From Oscillospiraceae bacterium (lineage in GTDB: Bacteria > Bacillota > Clostridia > Oscillospirales > Ruminococcaceae), in the NCBI GenBank assembly GCA_018110985.1, contig JAGAWT010000003.1, positions 80,435 to 144,434 on the forward strand: a stretch of 64,000 bases of DNA, written 5' to 3'. This document shows, piece after piece, positions 43,730 to 52,156 of the stretch; position 1 is the stretch's first letter; every line of letters begins with the position of its first letter. The translations under genes were made by a program, and so were the position numbers. Under the pieces are notes generated by a model. The model had not been told where the DNA came from, made no database searches, and worked only from the letters and a program-made list of their open reading frames with translations.

Positions 43730-43767
43730 GCAGAACGGGGATCGGCGGAAGGAAAAGCAGGCTTTTT

Positions 43768-43872
43768 ATACTGATTTCTGACCGATGTATAGACAGGAAA
43801 CAAGCCGCAAATTCTTGTATATAAGGGATCTGAGGCTTGGAGATCGTCTGTTAATCGTGGAAGGAACAGTAT
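43768..43872 (+). repeat. Interspersed palindromic repeat, copy C (105 bp)
   Basis: The most diverged full copy: the left arm GATGTATAGAC is intact but the right arm reads GTCTGTTAATC, weakening the middle stem. It lies between the gpmA terminator and the ArsR gene, 48 bp before the ArsR start. One frame through it joins ArsR in frame and mimics a 45-residue N-terminal extension. Confidence 0.9.
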
Positions 43873-43919
43873 TATTCGGGTCTGTGTGTATCTGTCGGTC
43901 ATTATCGGAAGGAAAACAC

Positions 43920-44258
43920 ATGGAAGACTATATTGCCGCACATGAAGAGATAATAGACAGGGTCAATTCCCGTATGCCGGATGAAGAGGTGCTCTACAAC
44001 CTGGCAGAGCTGTATACGGTCTTCGGCGATACCACAAGGATACGCATCCTTTGCGCCTTGCTCAGCTCGGAGCTTTGCGTGAACGATCTGGCTCAGCTCC
44101 TTAAACTGTCCCAGACTGCCGTTTCCCACCAGCTGAGGGTGCTCAAAAACAACAAGCTGGTAAGGTTTCGCAAGGAGGGCAAGGTGGTCTTTTACTCCAT
44201 ATCCGACGACCATGTGAGAAGCATCATAGAGATAGGAATGGAACATGTCACGGAGTGA
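43920..44258 (+). CDS. ArsR-family metal-responsive-type repressor
   Basis: A 112-residue ArsR/SmtB winged-helix regulator. The core is VFGDTTRIRILCALLSSELCVNDLAQLLKL (seen in parts), the recognition helix SQTAVSHQLRVLKNNKLV, and the wing FRKEGKVVFYSISDDHV. The CVNDLA helix contains a Cys as in the alpha3 ELCVC region, but only one Cys is visible, so a metal-sensing mode is uncertain. The start at 43920 follows GGAAGGAAA. Extending upstream would add 45 residues encoded by repeat copy C, which I reject. It overlaps the next GNAT gene by 14 bp. The target is unknown; no metal exporter is adjacent. Confidence 0.9.
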   Translation: MEDYIAAHEEIIDRVNSRMPDEEVLYNLAELYTVFGDTTRIRILCALLSSELCVNDLAQLLKLSQTAVSHQLRVLKNNKLVRFRKEGKVVFYSISDDHVRSIIEIGMEHVTE

Positions 44259-44712
44259 AGCCCTCTGCATAAGGAGGATAAGCTCCCCGGAGGATATAAA
44301 GGATTGCCTTCGCTTCGTGCTGAGGGTCTTCCGTGAGACTGCGGGCAGGGAGTTTGACGACGAGGGAAGAGCGTCATTTTCGGCATTTATATACAGCGGT
44401 ACCATAGAAAAGAGCATAGAGGACGGCAGCGGAAGACTCTGCGCCGCATATGAGGGAGAAGAACTTGCCGGAGTTTCCCTGATAAGGGAGAACAGGCATA
44501 TTTCCCTGCTCTTTGTCCGCCCGGATATGCAGAAAAAGGGCATAGGCTCCGCCCTGCTGCAAAAAATGACGGAGGGCAGCGAGGAATACCTTACGGTGAA
44601 TGCTGCTCCCACAGGCTACGCTTTTTACAAGAAAAAAGGTTTTTATGTGAGAGAGAAGGAAAAGACCCTTGACGGCATAACCTTTACTCTTATGGAAAAG
44701 AAAATACATTAA
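44245..44712 (+). CDS. GNAT-family N-acetyltransferase
   Basis: A 155-residue single-domain acetyltransferase translated in overlap with the ArsR gene. The acetyl-CoA loop ([21 protein letters not shown]-x-x-G-x-G/A type) and the following [15 protein letters not shown] (motif B) are clear. The N-terminal part [21 protein letters not shown] is the usual substrate-side helix. The closely overlapping ArsR gene suggests co-regulation. The substrate is unknown. GH51 begins 14 bp later. Confidence 0.88.
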   Translation: MSRSEALCIRRISSPEDIKDCLRFVLRVFRETAGREFDDEGRASFSAFIYSGTIEKSIEDGSGRLCAAYEGEELAGVSLIRENRHISLLFVRPDMQKKGIGSALLQKMTEGSEEYLTVNAAPTGYAFYKKKGFYVREKEKTLDGITFTLMEKKIH

Positions 44713-44726
44713 GGCAGGTAGTAATC

Positions 44727-46205
44727 ATGAAAGATCTTTCTATCCTTATAAACGCCGATGACAAGCAGAGCCATATCAACCGTGAGGTATACGGCAACTT
44801 TTCCGAGCACCTGGGCAGGTGCATATACAACGGCATATTTGTCGGAGAGGATTCGTCCATACCCAATATACACGGTCTGAGAAAGGATATCATCGAAGCA
44901 TTCAAAAACATAAAGCTCCCCGTGCTGCGCTGGCCGGGCGGCTGCTTTGCGGATGAGTACCACTGGAGAGACGGCATAGGTGAGAAGTCCTCCCGCAAGA
45001 AGATAGTGAATACCAACTGGGGCGGCGTTGTGGAAAACAACAGCTTCGGCACCCACGAATTCATGGAGCTGTGTGAGCTTGTGGGCTGCGAGCCCTATAT
45101 TTCGGGCAATGTGGGCAGCGGCACCGTCAGAGAGCTTTCAGAGTGGGTCGAGTACATGACCTGTCCCGATGATACCCCCATGACCTCACTGCGTAAGGAA
45201 AACGGCAGAGAAGAGGCATGGAGCCTTAAATATCTGGGCATAGGAAACGAGAACTGGGGCTGCGGCGGCAACATGGATCCTCAGTATTATTCAAGCGTTT
45301 ACAAGCAGTTTGCCAGCTTCTGCAAGAATTACGGCGGGAACAGGCTCTACAAGATAGCCTGCGGTCCCTCCGGCGGCGACTACAACTGGACTGACACGGT
45401 GATGAAGAACTTTGCCCCCTATGGCGGACAGCTTGTAGACGGCATATCTCTGCATTTCTACTGTATCCCCGACTGGAACAACAAGGGCGATGCGGTGGAT
45501 TTCAGCGAAGATTCCTATTACACATGGCTTGACACCGCTAACAAGATGGAGGAGCTCATTTCCACCCATGAGGGTATAATGGAAAGGTACGATCCCGAAA
45601 ACAAGATAGCCCTGATAGTGGATGAATGGGGCAGCTGGTATGATGTGGAAAAGGGCACCAACCCCGGCTTCCTGTATCAGCAGAACACCATGAGGGATGC
45701 CATGATCGCAGCCATTAGCCTGAACATCTTCAACCGCCATGCAAGGCGTGTGAAGATGGCAAATATCGCACAGGCTGTAAATGTTCTTCAGGCTGTGATA
45801 CTCACCGAGGGCGAAAAGATGATACTCACTCCCACCTACCATGTTTTTGATCTTTACAAGGATCATCAGGGAGCGGAGAGCATCTACTGCCATACAGGGA
45901 ATGAGGATGCGGCAGAGGGCAAAAAGCTGCCCATGATCTCCTCCTCCGCATCCGTAAAGGACGGAAAGGTTACTGTCACCCTTTCAAACTGCTCTCTCAC
46001 CGAGGGCGTAAGGCTTTCGGGTCTTGTGGCAGGTATAGATGCAAAGAGCATAAAGGCAGATATACTGACGGGAGAGGCTCATGCCCACAATACCTTTGAT
46101 TCTCCCGAAAGCGTAACGATAAAGCCCCATAAGGCACAGCTTGAAGGCAATAAGCTCTGTGTGGAGCTCCCTCCCTGCTCGGTAGTGAGACTCTGCATAG
46201 AATGA
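44727..46205 (+). CDS. abfA: Alpha-L-arabinofuranosidase, GH51
   Basis: Removes arabinofuranosyl groups from arabinoxylan/arabinan oligosaccharides. 492 residues, no signal peptide, so it should act in the cytoplasm on imported oligosaccharides. The GH51 barrel opens with [20 protein letters not shown] and [19 protein letters not shown]. The acid/base Glu is in [11 protein letters not shown] and the nucleophile Glu is in [15 protein letters not shown]. The C-terminal beta domain ([14 protein letters not shown]) is complete. A GGCAGG site precedes the ATG, and the gene ends with an ATGA overlap onto the small cysteine-rich protein. It fits functionally with a sugar importer like the one at the window start. 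Confidence 0.96.
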   Translation: MKDLSILINADDKQSHINREVYGNFSEHLGRCIYNGIFVGEDSSIPNIHGLRKDIIEAFKNIKLPVLRWPGGCFADEYHWRDGIGEKSSRKKIVNTNWGGVVENNSFGTHEFMELCELVGCEPYISGNVGSGTVRELSEWVEYMTCPDDTPMTSLRKENGREEAWSLKYLGIGNENWGCGGNMDPQYYSSVYKQFASFCKNYGGNRLYKIACGPSGGDYNWTDTVMKNFAPYGGQLVDGISLHFYCIPDWNNKGDAVDFSEDSYYTWLDTANKMEELISTHEGIMERYDPENKIALIVDEWGSWYDVEKGTNPGFLYQQNTMRDAMIAAISLNIFNRHARRVKMANIAQAVNVLQAVILTEGEKMILTPTYHVFDLYKDHQGAESIYCHTGNEDAAEGKKLPMISSSASVKDGKVTVTLSNCSLTEGVRLSGLVAGIDAKSIKADILTGEAHAHNTFDSPESVTIKPHKAQLEGNKLCVELPPCSVVRLCIE

Positions 46206-46447
46206 GCCGCCCCTGCAAGCGCTGTCTGCTCTCGGAGTACGACCCGCTTGGAGTGTATGAGAGCATAAAGAAAAACATTGATTCCATACCCTCATCCCTT
46301 CGCAGTGATGAGGGTGAATACAGCAGGCGTCTTGCGATCTGCGGAGACTGCGGCAGCCTTCTCAGGGGGACCTGCCTTGAGTGCGGCTGCTACACGGAAC
46401 TGAGAGCCGCCCAAAGGGACAATGCCTGTCCCGTGGGAAAATGGTAA
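46202..46447 (+). CDS. Small cysteine-rich zinc-binding-type protein (DUF6171-like)
   Basis: 81 residues with four CxxC-like cysteine pairs: CKRC near residue 5, then CGDCG, CLECGC and a final Cys before PVGKW. This suggests two zinc knuckles. The CPVGKW ending and overall size resemble a small Clostridia family annotated DUF6171; I am not certain of the number. Function unknown. It overlaps the GH51 stop by 4 bp, so it is probably translated by coupling. Confidence 0.7.
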   Translation: MSRPCKRCLLSEYDPLGVYESIKKNIDSIPSSLRSDEGEYSRRLAICGDCGSLLRGTCLECGCYTELRAAQRDNACPVGKW

Positions 46448-46471
46448 ATATACGGAAAAGACTTTTCACTT

Positions 46472-47017
46472 ATGGAACAACGAAAAAAGATACTTCTTAT
46501 CGGCAGCGTGATAGTCGCAGTCCTGTGGACGGGCTTTGCACTGGCTTTCCCCATGGAATGCTATGCTGTATTCTTCTCTCCCTCATCCCTGGCGGGATCG
46601 GTGCTCCTGCTCTTTCTGGCGGGAATGCTGGTCACATCACTGCTGCTGCCGCTTGCGGACATAGCACTCAAAAAGAATGTGCATACCACTGCCTGCGCCA
46701 TTTGCAATGCCCTGCTGCTTACGGTCTTTATAAATGTCTACTCCCTTATGCGCTACAAGATGCCCGCTCTGCTGGCACTTACGGCAGTAGTACACCTTAT
46801 ACTGATGTTTATACTGTTTGACAAAACGGGAAACTCATCAAAAAAGCGGGGAAAGAGCAAGAAGAAGGGCAGCAAAAAGGGCTCCGACGACAGGTCGGAG
46901 GGGAGGCTCTACACCCTTGCGGTGACTGCGGTGTTTTTCTGCCTGTCCTATTTCCTGTATATGCTCATATTCCATGTTTTGCTGAATGTATTTCTTGGGA
47001 ACGGCTCGTTTGACTGA
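46472..47017 (+). CDS. Membrane protein of unknown function
   Basis: 181 residues with five hydrophobic helices: three in the first 95 residues, one near 100-115 and one near the C-terminus. A very basic loop between helices 4 and 5 (KKRGKSKKKGSKKGSDDRSE) is probably cytoplasmic and could bind nucleic acid or acidic lipids. No family recognised. It follows the small Cys-rich gene by 24 bp and is closed by a strong terminator at 47047. Confidence 0.65.
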   Translation: MEQRKKILLIGSVIVAVLWTGFALAFPMECYAVFFSPSSLAGSVLLLFLAGMLVTSLLLPLADIALKKNVHTTACAICNALLLTVFINVYSLMRYKMPALLALTAVVHLILMFILFDKTGNSSKKRGKSKKKGSKKGSDDRSEGRLYTLAVTAVFFCLSYFLYMLIFHVLLNVFLGNGSFD

Positions 47018-47046
47018 CAGGGTCGGTGTGGGATATCGTTACCTGT

Positions 47047-47090
47047 GCCGCAGCATTTTCGCAGGATCAGAAAATGCTGCGGCTTTTTTT
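47047..47090 (+). terminator. Strong Rho-independent terminator
   Basis: A 14-bp perfect stem GCCGCAGCATTTTC / GAAAATGCTGCGGC with a 9-base loop and seven T residues. It ends the arsR-GNAT-abfA run just before repeat copy D. Confidence 0.95.
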
Positions 47091-47125
47091 GAGCGAGGGT
47101 CACCTGCTGACGCAGATAGCCTTTG

Positions 47126-47229
47126 ATACTGATCTCTGACCGATGTACAGACAAGAAACAAGCCGCAAATGCTTGATATAAGGGATCTGAGGCTTGGAGA
47201 TCGTCTGTATATCGAGGAAGAATCAGTAT
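47126..47229 (+). repeat. Interspersed palindromic repeat, copy D (104 bp)
   Basis: Full copy with a paired substitution: the left arm reads GATGTACAGAC and the right arm GTCTGTATATC. The T-A pair of copy A thus becomes C-G and a neighbouring pair becomes G-U, keeping the stem. It lies 36 bp beyond a terminator and 65 bp before a CPBP gene that is bounded on its other side by inverted copy E. Confidence 0.93.
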
Positions 47230-47294
47230 GATCCCGCTTTTCTGCCGGTTTATGTTACGATGGTTTTGACATGATAGTTTGACAGGAGGAGATC

Positions 47295-48146
47295 ATGAGA
47301 GAGAAAATATTGAAAAACACGGTGGTGAGCTGTTGGGTCATCTTTGGCATACTGATAGCCGTCCACGCCTTTGAAGCTATCGTTTTGAAGATGGATGAGA
47401 CCGTCTTTGGCGAAAACTTTATCAACAAAATGTTCGGTATACTGGTGCTTTGGCTCGTTCTGCGGATACTGCACCTGAAATGGAGCGACATAGGCTTTGC
47501 GGGAAACGGCATTTTAAAAAACATCGCCCGTGGAGCCGCACTTTCTGCCGCAGTCTTCATTCCCGCCTACGCAGCAGAGTTCCTTATACTGATGGGCAGG
47601 GGAGAGGATGTTCGTCCGGGGTTCTTTACCTCCGGCTTTTCCCTGACAGGTGAGGCGGAGATACACACGGGCGCAGGCTTTATACTTATGTGTGTTTTCT
47701 TTAACATCATCAATGTCGTTATGGAGGAGGGAACATTCAGAGGTCTGTTTTACAATATCCTTAAAACAGACCGCTCCGAAAATACTGCCATGCTTTTGCA
47801 GGCATTCCTGTTCGGCATATGGCATATTGTGACACCTCTTCATAATCTGATCGAAAAGCAGCTTGATATGGGCGGGTTTATCGGTCTGAGTATCGGATAT
47901 ATCATACTTGCGGGCATCATGGGCATAAAATGGGCGCTGCTGTACAGAATAACGGGAAGCATCTATATGGGTATGGCAGACCACTTCTTCAACAACTGCA
48001 TTGCTACTAATCTTCTGCACACAGTCACGGAAAGCGGGACGGATGAGCTGATGATCCTGCGTGTCCTTATTGCCCAGCTGCTGTCTTTCGCCATCGTAAT
48101 GATGATATGGAAAAAACAAAAAAAGACCCCGCACAGATCATACTGA
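47295..48146 (+). CDS. CPBP-family intramembrane metalloprotease
   Basis: 283 residues with about eight membrane helices and the complete active-site set: MEEGTFRG (EExxxR), FGIWH (FxxxH) and DHFFNN (terminal His/Asn). The family includes Rce1-like proteases and bacteriocin-immunity proteins. AGGAGGAG precedes the ATG. The stop codon falls inside repeat copy E, and copy D lies 65 bp upstream in opposite orientation, so the gene is bracketed by inverted repeats. An immunity or peptide-processing role is possible, but no bacteriocin gene is nearby. Confidence 0.88.
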   Translation: MREKILKNTVVSCWVIFGILIAVHAFEAIVLKMDETVFGENFINKMFGILVLWLVLRILHLKWSDIGFAGNGILKNIARGAALSAAVFIPAYAAEFLILMGRGEDVRPGFFTSGFSLTGEAEIHTGAGFILMCVFFNIINVVMEEGTFRGLFYNILKTDRSENTAMLLQAFLFGIWHIVTPLHNLIEKQLDMGGFIGLSIGYIILAGIMGIKWALLYRITGSIYMGMADHFFNNCIATNLLHTVTESGTDELMILRVLIAQLLSFAIVMMIWKKQKKTPHRSY

Positions 48147-48244
48147 TCCTTCCTCGGTGTATAGACGATCTCCAAGCCGCAAATCCCTTATATTAAAGCA
48201 TTTGCGGCTTGTTTCTTGTCTATACATCGGTCAGAGATCAGTAT
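48140..48244 (-). repeat. Interspersed palindromic repeat, copy E, inverted (105 bp)
   Basis: The only full copy in minus orientation. Its inner stem CAAGCCGCAAAT / ATTTGCGGCTTG is perfect, whereas copy A has a mismatch there. It supplies the stop codon (TACTGA) of the CPBP gene and precedes the hairpin at 48271, so it occupies the space between stop and terminator. Confidence 0.93.
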
Positions 48245-48270
48245 CAGAGTGATGAGCTCCACAGGAAAAC

Positions 48271-48306
48271 ACACGCCCCGAAGCATTCTGATGCTTCGGG
48301 GCGTGT
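48271..48306 (-). terminator. Hairpin between convergent CPBP and mreD genes
   Basis: A 16-bp perfect stem ACACGCCCCGAAGCAT / ATGCTTCGGGGCGTGT with a 4-base loop. On the minus strand a GTGTTTTCC tail follows. It ends the mreBCD transcript and may also stop plus-strand transcription from the CPBP gene. Confidence 0.8.
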
Positions 48307-48309
48307 ATT

Positions 48310-48876
48310 CTATTCTCTTACTATGTTCGTGGACTTCTCCTCGATGTAGTGCTCGCTCACATCCCCAAGGTTCCTGTCTATGAGATAGGTCAGGAAATAA
48401 AGGACCAGTGCCGCAATATTCGTGTAGATAAACTCCGGTACGAAGATGTTCTTCATTATCAGCCCTCTCGGAAGAGACGGGTCTATACCGTAGAGGACGA
48501 CATAGCGCATAAAGCTCATAAAGCCTGATGTGACAAGCTCAAACAGGAGAAAATTGAAAAAGCTGCGCCTTAGCACATTGTTTACAAGCAGTGATATCAA
48601 AAGGCAGAGCCACATGAGAAAAACAGCATGGAGCCCCGGTATCACCGAAAAGGCACTGTCGGACATAAGCCCGCAGACCGCAGCAAAAACAGCGGTGCCG
48701 AAGGGCTGCTCCCTCATCGCAAAGCACACCGCAAGGGGAACGAGCAGCGAGGGGAGAGCTGTGCCTGTTCTCAGGGTCAGCATGAATATGTAGGAGAACA
48801 CCATCAGGATCATGTAGAGTATCATCCGCACGAGCTTGTGGAGGCGCTCCCTTTTTTCTTTGATCTCTATGTTCAT
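48310..48876 (-). CDS. mreD: Rod-shape-determining protein MreD
   Basis: 188 residues with five to six membrane helices and essentially no soluble domain. It shows the MreD pattern (LPSLLVPLAVCFAMREQPFG, FAAVCGLMSDSAFSVIPGLH). Part of the elongasome that positions peptidoglycan synthesis along the cylinder wall. It follows mreC by 3 bp on the minus strand and closes the mreBCD operon before a hairpin terminator. The assignment leans on both topology and operon position because MreD sequences diverge. Confidence 0.92.
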   Translation of the reverse strand: MNIEIKEKRERLHKLVRMILYMILMVFSYIFMLTLRTGTALPSLLVPLAVCFAMREQPFGTAVFAAVCGLMSDSAFSVIPGLHAVFLMWLCLLISLLVNNVLRRSFFNFLLFELVTSGFMSFMRYVVLYGIDPSLPRGLIMKNIFVPEFIYTNIAALVLYFLTYLIDRNLGDVSEHYIEEKSTNIVRE

Positions 48877-48879
48877 AGG

Positions 48880-49761
48880 CTATTCATCCGTCACACTGTC
48901 AGAGCCGTTCCTGATAAGTATTGCCTCGTCCGGTTCGTAGTTTATGATGACAAAGACTCCCGTAAGCTCGGAGGGGTCTTCAAGGGGCTTCACTACGGCA
49001 TATTTGGAAAGACCGGTGTTCTTTGCCTCGATCCTGTCCACCGTGCCGATTATAAGGGAGGGGGGGAAGCTCTCGCTGCCCGAGGTAACTACTATATCAC
49101 CGTTTTCCACGTCCGTGTCGTTGTCAAGGTATTCAAGGCGTATGCTCTTTTCGCTGGCAAGCTCGTAGCCGCCGCTTACAAGGCCTGTTTTCTGTGTCCT
49201 TACGGTGTAGGCTCCGACGGAGGTCTCCGGAGAGAAAAGAGTCCTCACCTTTGAGGTGGAATAGGACACCTCGGCGCACACTCCCACAAGACCGTTTTTG
49301 GTCACGACCGGGTCTCCCGACTTTATGCCGTCCCTTTCTCCCTTGTCTATGGTAAAGGAGGAATAGGGATCGTTGGTGGTACGGGAAATTATGGTGCAGG
49401 GCGGTGAAAAGTCAAAGGCATCGTACTTTTCCTTCAGCTCCAGCATCATCCGAAGCTCTTCGTTCTCCCTCTTTACGCTGTCGTAGTCCACCATGCGGGA
49501 ATAAAGCTCTCCCATCCGCTCCTTCAATTCCTTGTTCTCTTCGTAGTACTTTTCGGCATTGAGGAGCATATCAAGGGAGTTGGACACATTGTCGGATATC
49601 CCGGTGGAAAGCCTTTTCACAGGCTCGAAAACCACTTCAAGCAGATAGGATGTGGTGGAGGTGATGCCTCCGTTCACACCCGCATATATCATAAATCCCA
49701 GCAGAAGTGCCATTATGCCGATTATTATCTTGAAACGCACACTTCCGAAGAAATCACGCAT
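48880..49761 (-). CDS. mreC: Rod-shape-determining protein MreC
   Basis: 293 residues: one N-terminal transmembrane helix (about 10-30), a coiled coil (about 60-105, EENKELKERMGELYSRM … ENEELRMMLELKEKYD) and two beta-barrel domains typical of MreC. The barrels include SSFTIDKGERDGIKSGDPVV and GLVGVCAEVSYSTSKVRTL. It links cytoplasmic MreB to periplasmic-side wall synthases. The start at 49761 (MRDFFGSVRFK) follows AAAGGTGGTG; a longer frame upstream has no site. The ending is acidic. Confidence 0.95.
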   Translation of the reverse strand: MRDFFGSVRFKIIIGIMALLLGFMIYAGVNGGITSTTSYLLEVVFEPVKRLSTGISDNVSNSLDMLLNAEKYYEENKELKERMGELYSRMVDYDSVKRENEELRMMLELKEKYDAFDFSPPCTIISRTTNDPYSSFTIDKGERDGIKSGDPVVTKNGLVGVCAEVSYSTSKVRTLFSPETSVGAYTVRTQKTGLVSGGYELASEKSIRLEYLDNDTDVENGDIVVTSGSESFPPSLIIGTVDRIEAKNTGLSKYAVVKPLEDPSELTGVFVIINYEPDEAILIRNGSDSVTDE

Positions 49762-49856
49762 GAATGACACCACCTTTGTAGGCAACAGCCCGGCAGCAGG
49801 AAACAGAGACGGACGGATGCCGCCGGTCATACCGGTTTGCTGCCGGTCATACCGGC

Positions 49857-50873
49857 TTAATAGTATTTAACATCATCGCTGAGGAGATCACGCATCTTGT
49901 CGATGTTTTCGAGCACCTTTCCGGCACCTGCTGCAACACAGTCCAGCGGAGCATTGGCTATGACCACGGGCATTCCCGTTTCGGCTTCTATGAGACTGTC
50001 TATGCCCCGCAGAAGGGCGCCGCCGCCCGCAAGGGTGATGCCCTTTTCCATAATATCCGCCGCCAGCTCGGGGGGAGTCTTTTCAAGGGTGCTCTTGACT
50101 GCATCCACTACTGTTGCAAGGGGGTCCCTGAGTGCCTCTCTTATCTCTTCGCTTGAGATGGTGATGCTTTCGGGAAGACCGTTGAGCTGGTTCCTTCCCT
50201 TGATCTCCATAGTGTCCTCACGCCCCAAGTCAAAGACGGAGCCTATGGCGATCTTTATGTTTTCCGCAGTGCGTTCTCCCACCAGCAGATTGTACTTTTT
50301 CTTTATATAGGTAATTATAGCCTGATCGAAGGCATCGCCCGCCACACGCACGCTCCTTGAAGTGACTATGCCTCCCAGGGAGATGACCGCCACCTCGGAA
50401 GTTCCGCCGCCGATATCCACTATCATGGAGCCTGTGGGCTCCAGCACGGGCAGACCCGCTCCGATGGCAGCCGCCATGGGCTCCTCTATGATGTCTACAC
50501 GGCGTGCTCCTGCATTTTCGGCAGTTTCCTTGACAGCTCTGCGCTCCACCGCAGTTACTCCGGATGGTATACATATCACCACATTTGCCTTTGTGAAGCG
50601 GCTTCCCTTTGCTTTCTTGATAAATTCGTAGAGCATGGCGGAGGTTATCTCAAAATCCGCAATCACTCCGTCCTTCAAAGGGCGCACAGCAACGATGGAG
50701 CCCGGAGTACGGCCTATGACATCCTTTGCCTCCTGCCCCACATACTTAGGCTCCTCCGACCGTGAATCCACCGCCACCACCGAAGGCTCCCTTATTATAA
50801 TGCCTCTGCCCTTCATATACACAAGGGTGTTGGCTGTGCCAAGATCTATACCAAGTTCTCTCGTAAAAAACAT
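49857..50873 (-). CDS. mreB: Rod-shape-determining actin homologue MreB
   Basis: Cytoplasmic actin-like filament protein that guides lateral wall synthesis. 338 residues, full length. The nucleotide-binding motifs are clear: [16 protein letters not shown] (phosphate 1), [19 protein letters not shown] (phosphate 2) and [15 protein letters not shown] (adenosine). It is the first gene of the mreBCD operon, 95 bp before mreC. The minus-strand promoter at 50928-50956 and the next gene's terminator lie upstream. Confidence 0.97.
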   Translation of the reverse strand: MFFTRELGIDLGTANTLVYMKGRGIIIREPSVVAVDSRSEEPKYVGQEAKDVIGRTPGSIVAVRPLKDGVIADFEITSAMLYEFIKKAKGSRFTKANVVICIPSGVTAVERRAVKETAENAGARRVDIIEEPMAAAIGAGLPVLEPTGSMIVDIGGGTSEVAVISLGGIVTSRSVRVAGDAFDQAIITYIKKKYNLLVGERTAENIKIAIGSVFDLGREDTMEIKGRNQLNGLPESITISSEEIREALRDPLATVVDAVKSTLEKTPPELAADIMEKGITLAGGGALLRGIDSLIEAETGMPVVIANAPLDCVAAGAGKVLENIDKMRDLLSDDVKYY

Positions 50874-50927
50874 TGCGCTATCCTCGTTTTGGGCTCATAA
50901 GCCGTCATTTTGTGTAGATACATAATC

Positions 50928-50956
50928 ATTGTAACATATAATCTCAGGTTGCACAA
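50928..50956 (-). promoter_or_regulatory. Candidate mreB promoter
   Basis: On the minus strand, TTGTGC (50951-50956) and TACAAT (50928-50933) are 17 bp apart. The -35 is weak. The -35 flank TTGTGCAACC is the same as that in front of the ECF sigma gene at 26706. Confidence 0.5.
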
Positions 50957-50968
50957 TTGACGATATAC

Positions 50969-51003
50969 AAAAAAATTGCCGCAAAGAACGGCAATTTTTT
51001 TAT
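50969..51003. terminator. Bidirectional terminator between mreB and the cell-wall-binding gene
   Basis: AAAAAAATTGCCG / CGGCAATTTTTTT stem with a CAAAGAA loop, T-runs on both strands. It serves the minus-strand gene ending at 51048. Confidence 0.9.
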
Positions 51004-51047
51004 ATAGTTGAAAACAATGGGAGACATACAGGGTCGGAAAGGGATCT

Positions 51048-52004
51048 TTACCCTATGGGCACGCCGTTTTCTGCGGCAAGCTCTATAAGAGCCGCTGTAC
51101 CGCCTTTTTCAAAAGTTTCCGAAAGAGAAGGTGAGGCATAGAGGAGAATGGAAGAACTTCCGTTGCCCGCTGTGGCTGCGTAGTTTCCGTCTTTTTCAAA
51201 TATGAGGGTGGCGTATTGGTGAATCTCCTGTTGGTCTTTGAGAACATAGCCCTCTTTTTCAAGCAAAGAGGAGAACTCTTCCGTCTTGTCTGCCTGGGGG
51301 GAATCCGTGCCGTAAGCAGTCAGAAGATCGCTTTTGTTGTCGAATATGAAGTAGCGGAGACCGCCGTTTGTCTTTACTACCAGCATACTGTCCTTTTTGA
51401 ATGTGAGCTTTCCTTTGAAAAGCTTTCTGACTGCTGCCTCGTCCATATCCCATGATATGTCAAAGCCGTCGGAAGAGTTTTCATCATAGGATGATATGAG
51501 CACACCGTCTTCACCCAGATCGTACACGAGCTCGTCTATGTACACAAGCCCCGTCTGCATAACGCCCTTTTCATCGAAATAGTAGGTCTTTCCGTCTATT
51601 TCGGCAAGACCTGTGACTGCACGGGAATCTTCGCCGAAATAGTAGCGTCTGCCTCTGAGATCCACCCAGCCTACGGCTGCACCGCCTTTTTCGGGGGATC
51701 TGAAATAACAGTATTTACCGTTTATCTTTTTCAATCCGAAAAATGCACTGCCTTCATCGTCTTTTCTGAAATAGTAGAGCTTGCCGCCTATCCTTACAAG
51801 ACCATGCTTTGTGATGCCCTTCTCATCAAGGAAATAGGTCTTGCCGTCGACCTTGAGCCAGCCTTTTTCCTTTCGTACTGAGCCCCCTTCTGCCCATTGG
51901 TATCCTTCTTCTGTCTGCACCCATTCTGCGGATACACAGGGGGCTACGAGTAAGGATACGGAGACAGAAAGTATAGCCGCTGCGGTGATCATCAGCTTTT
52001 TCAT
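51048..52004 (-). CDS. Secreted protein with cell-wall-binding (choline/glucan-binding-type) repeats
   Basis: 318 residues. A signal peptide (LMITAAAILSVSVSLLVAPCVSA, cleavage near residue 26) is followed by six or seven tandem repeats of about 20 residues with the W/Y-x-Y-F-DEKG pattern of CW_binding_1 modules (KTYFLDEKGITKHGL, KTYYFDEKGVMQTGL, RRYYFGEDSRAVTGL). The C-terminal 140 residues form a separate domain with no family I recognise (FDISWDMDEAAVRKLFKG at its start). The repeats would hold the protein to wall polysaccharide. It is monocistronic, with its terminator at 50969. Confidence 0.88.
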   Translation of the reverse strand: MKKLMITAAAILSVSVSLLVAPCVSAEWVQTEEGYQWAEGGSVRKEKGWLKVDGKTYFLDEKGITKHGLVRIGGKLYYFRKDDEGSAFFGLKKINGKYCYFRSPEKGGAAVGWVDLRGRRYYFGEDSRAVTGLAEIDGKTYYFDEKGVMQTGLVYIDELVYDLGEDGVLISSYDENSSDGFDISWDMDEAAVRKLFKGKLTFKKDSMLVVKTNGGLRYFIFDNKSDLLTAYGTDSPQADKTEEFSSLLEKEGYVLKDQQEIHQYATLIFEKDGNYAATAGNGSSSILLYASPSLSETFEKGGTAALIELAAENGVPIG

Positions 52005-52156
52005 TGTGTGTCCTTTCTGCTCAAAAGCGGCTTTGCCATAGCCATGCCAAAAGATCTCATGATCTGCGAAAAAAAATTTCCAAAAATGAAAAATAAGGGC
52101 GCCCTCATTTGTATTATATTACAGAGGGGCAGATAAAGCCCCGTGGAGGAAAAGCT

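Noticed and set aside
47126..48244. Composite transposon around the CPBP gene
   Set aside because: No transposase or integrase lies inside or nearby, and the repeats have no obvious target duplications; kept only as a hypothesis in the findings.
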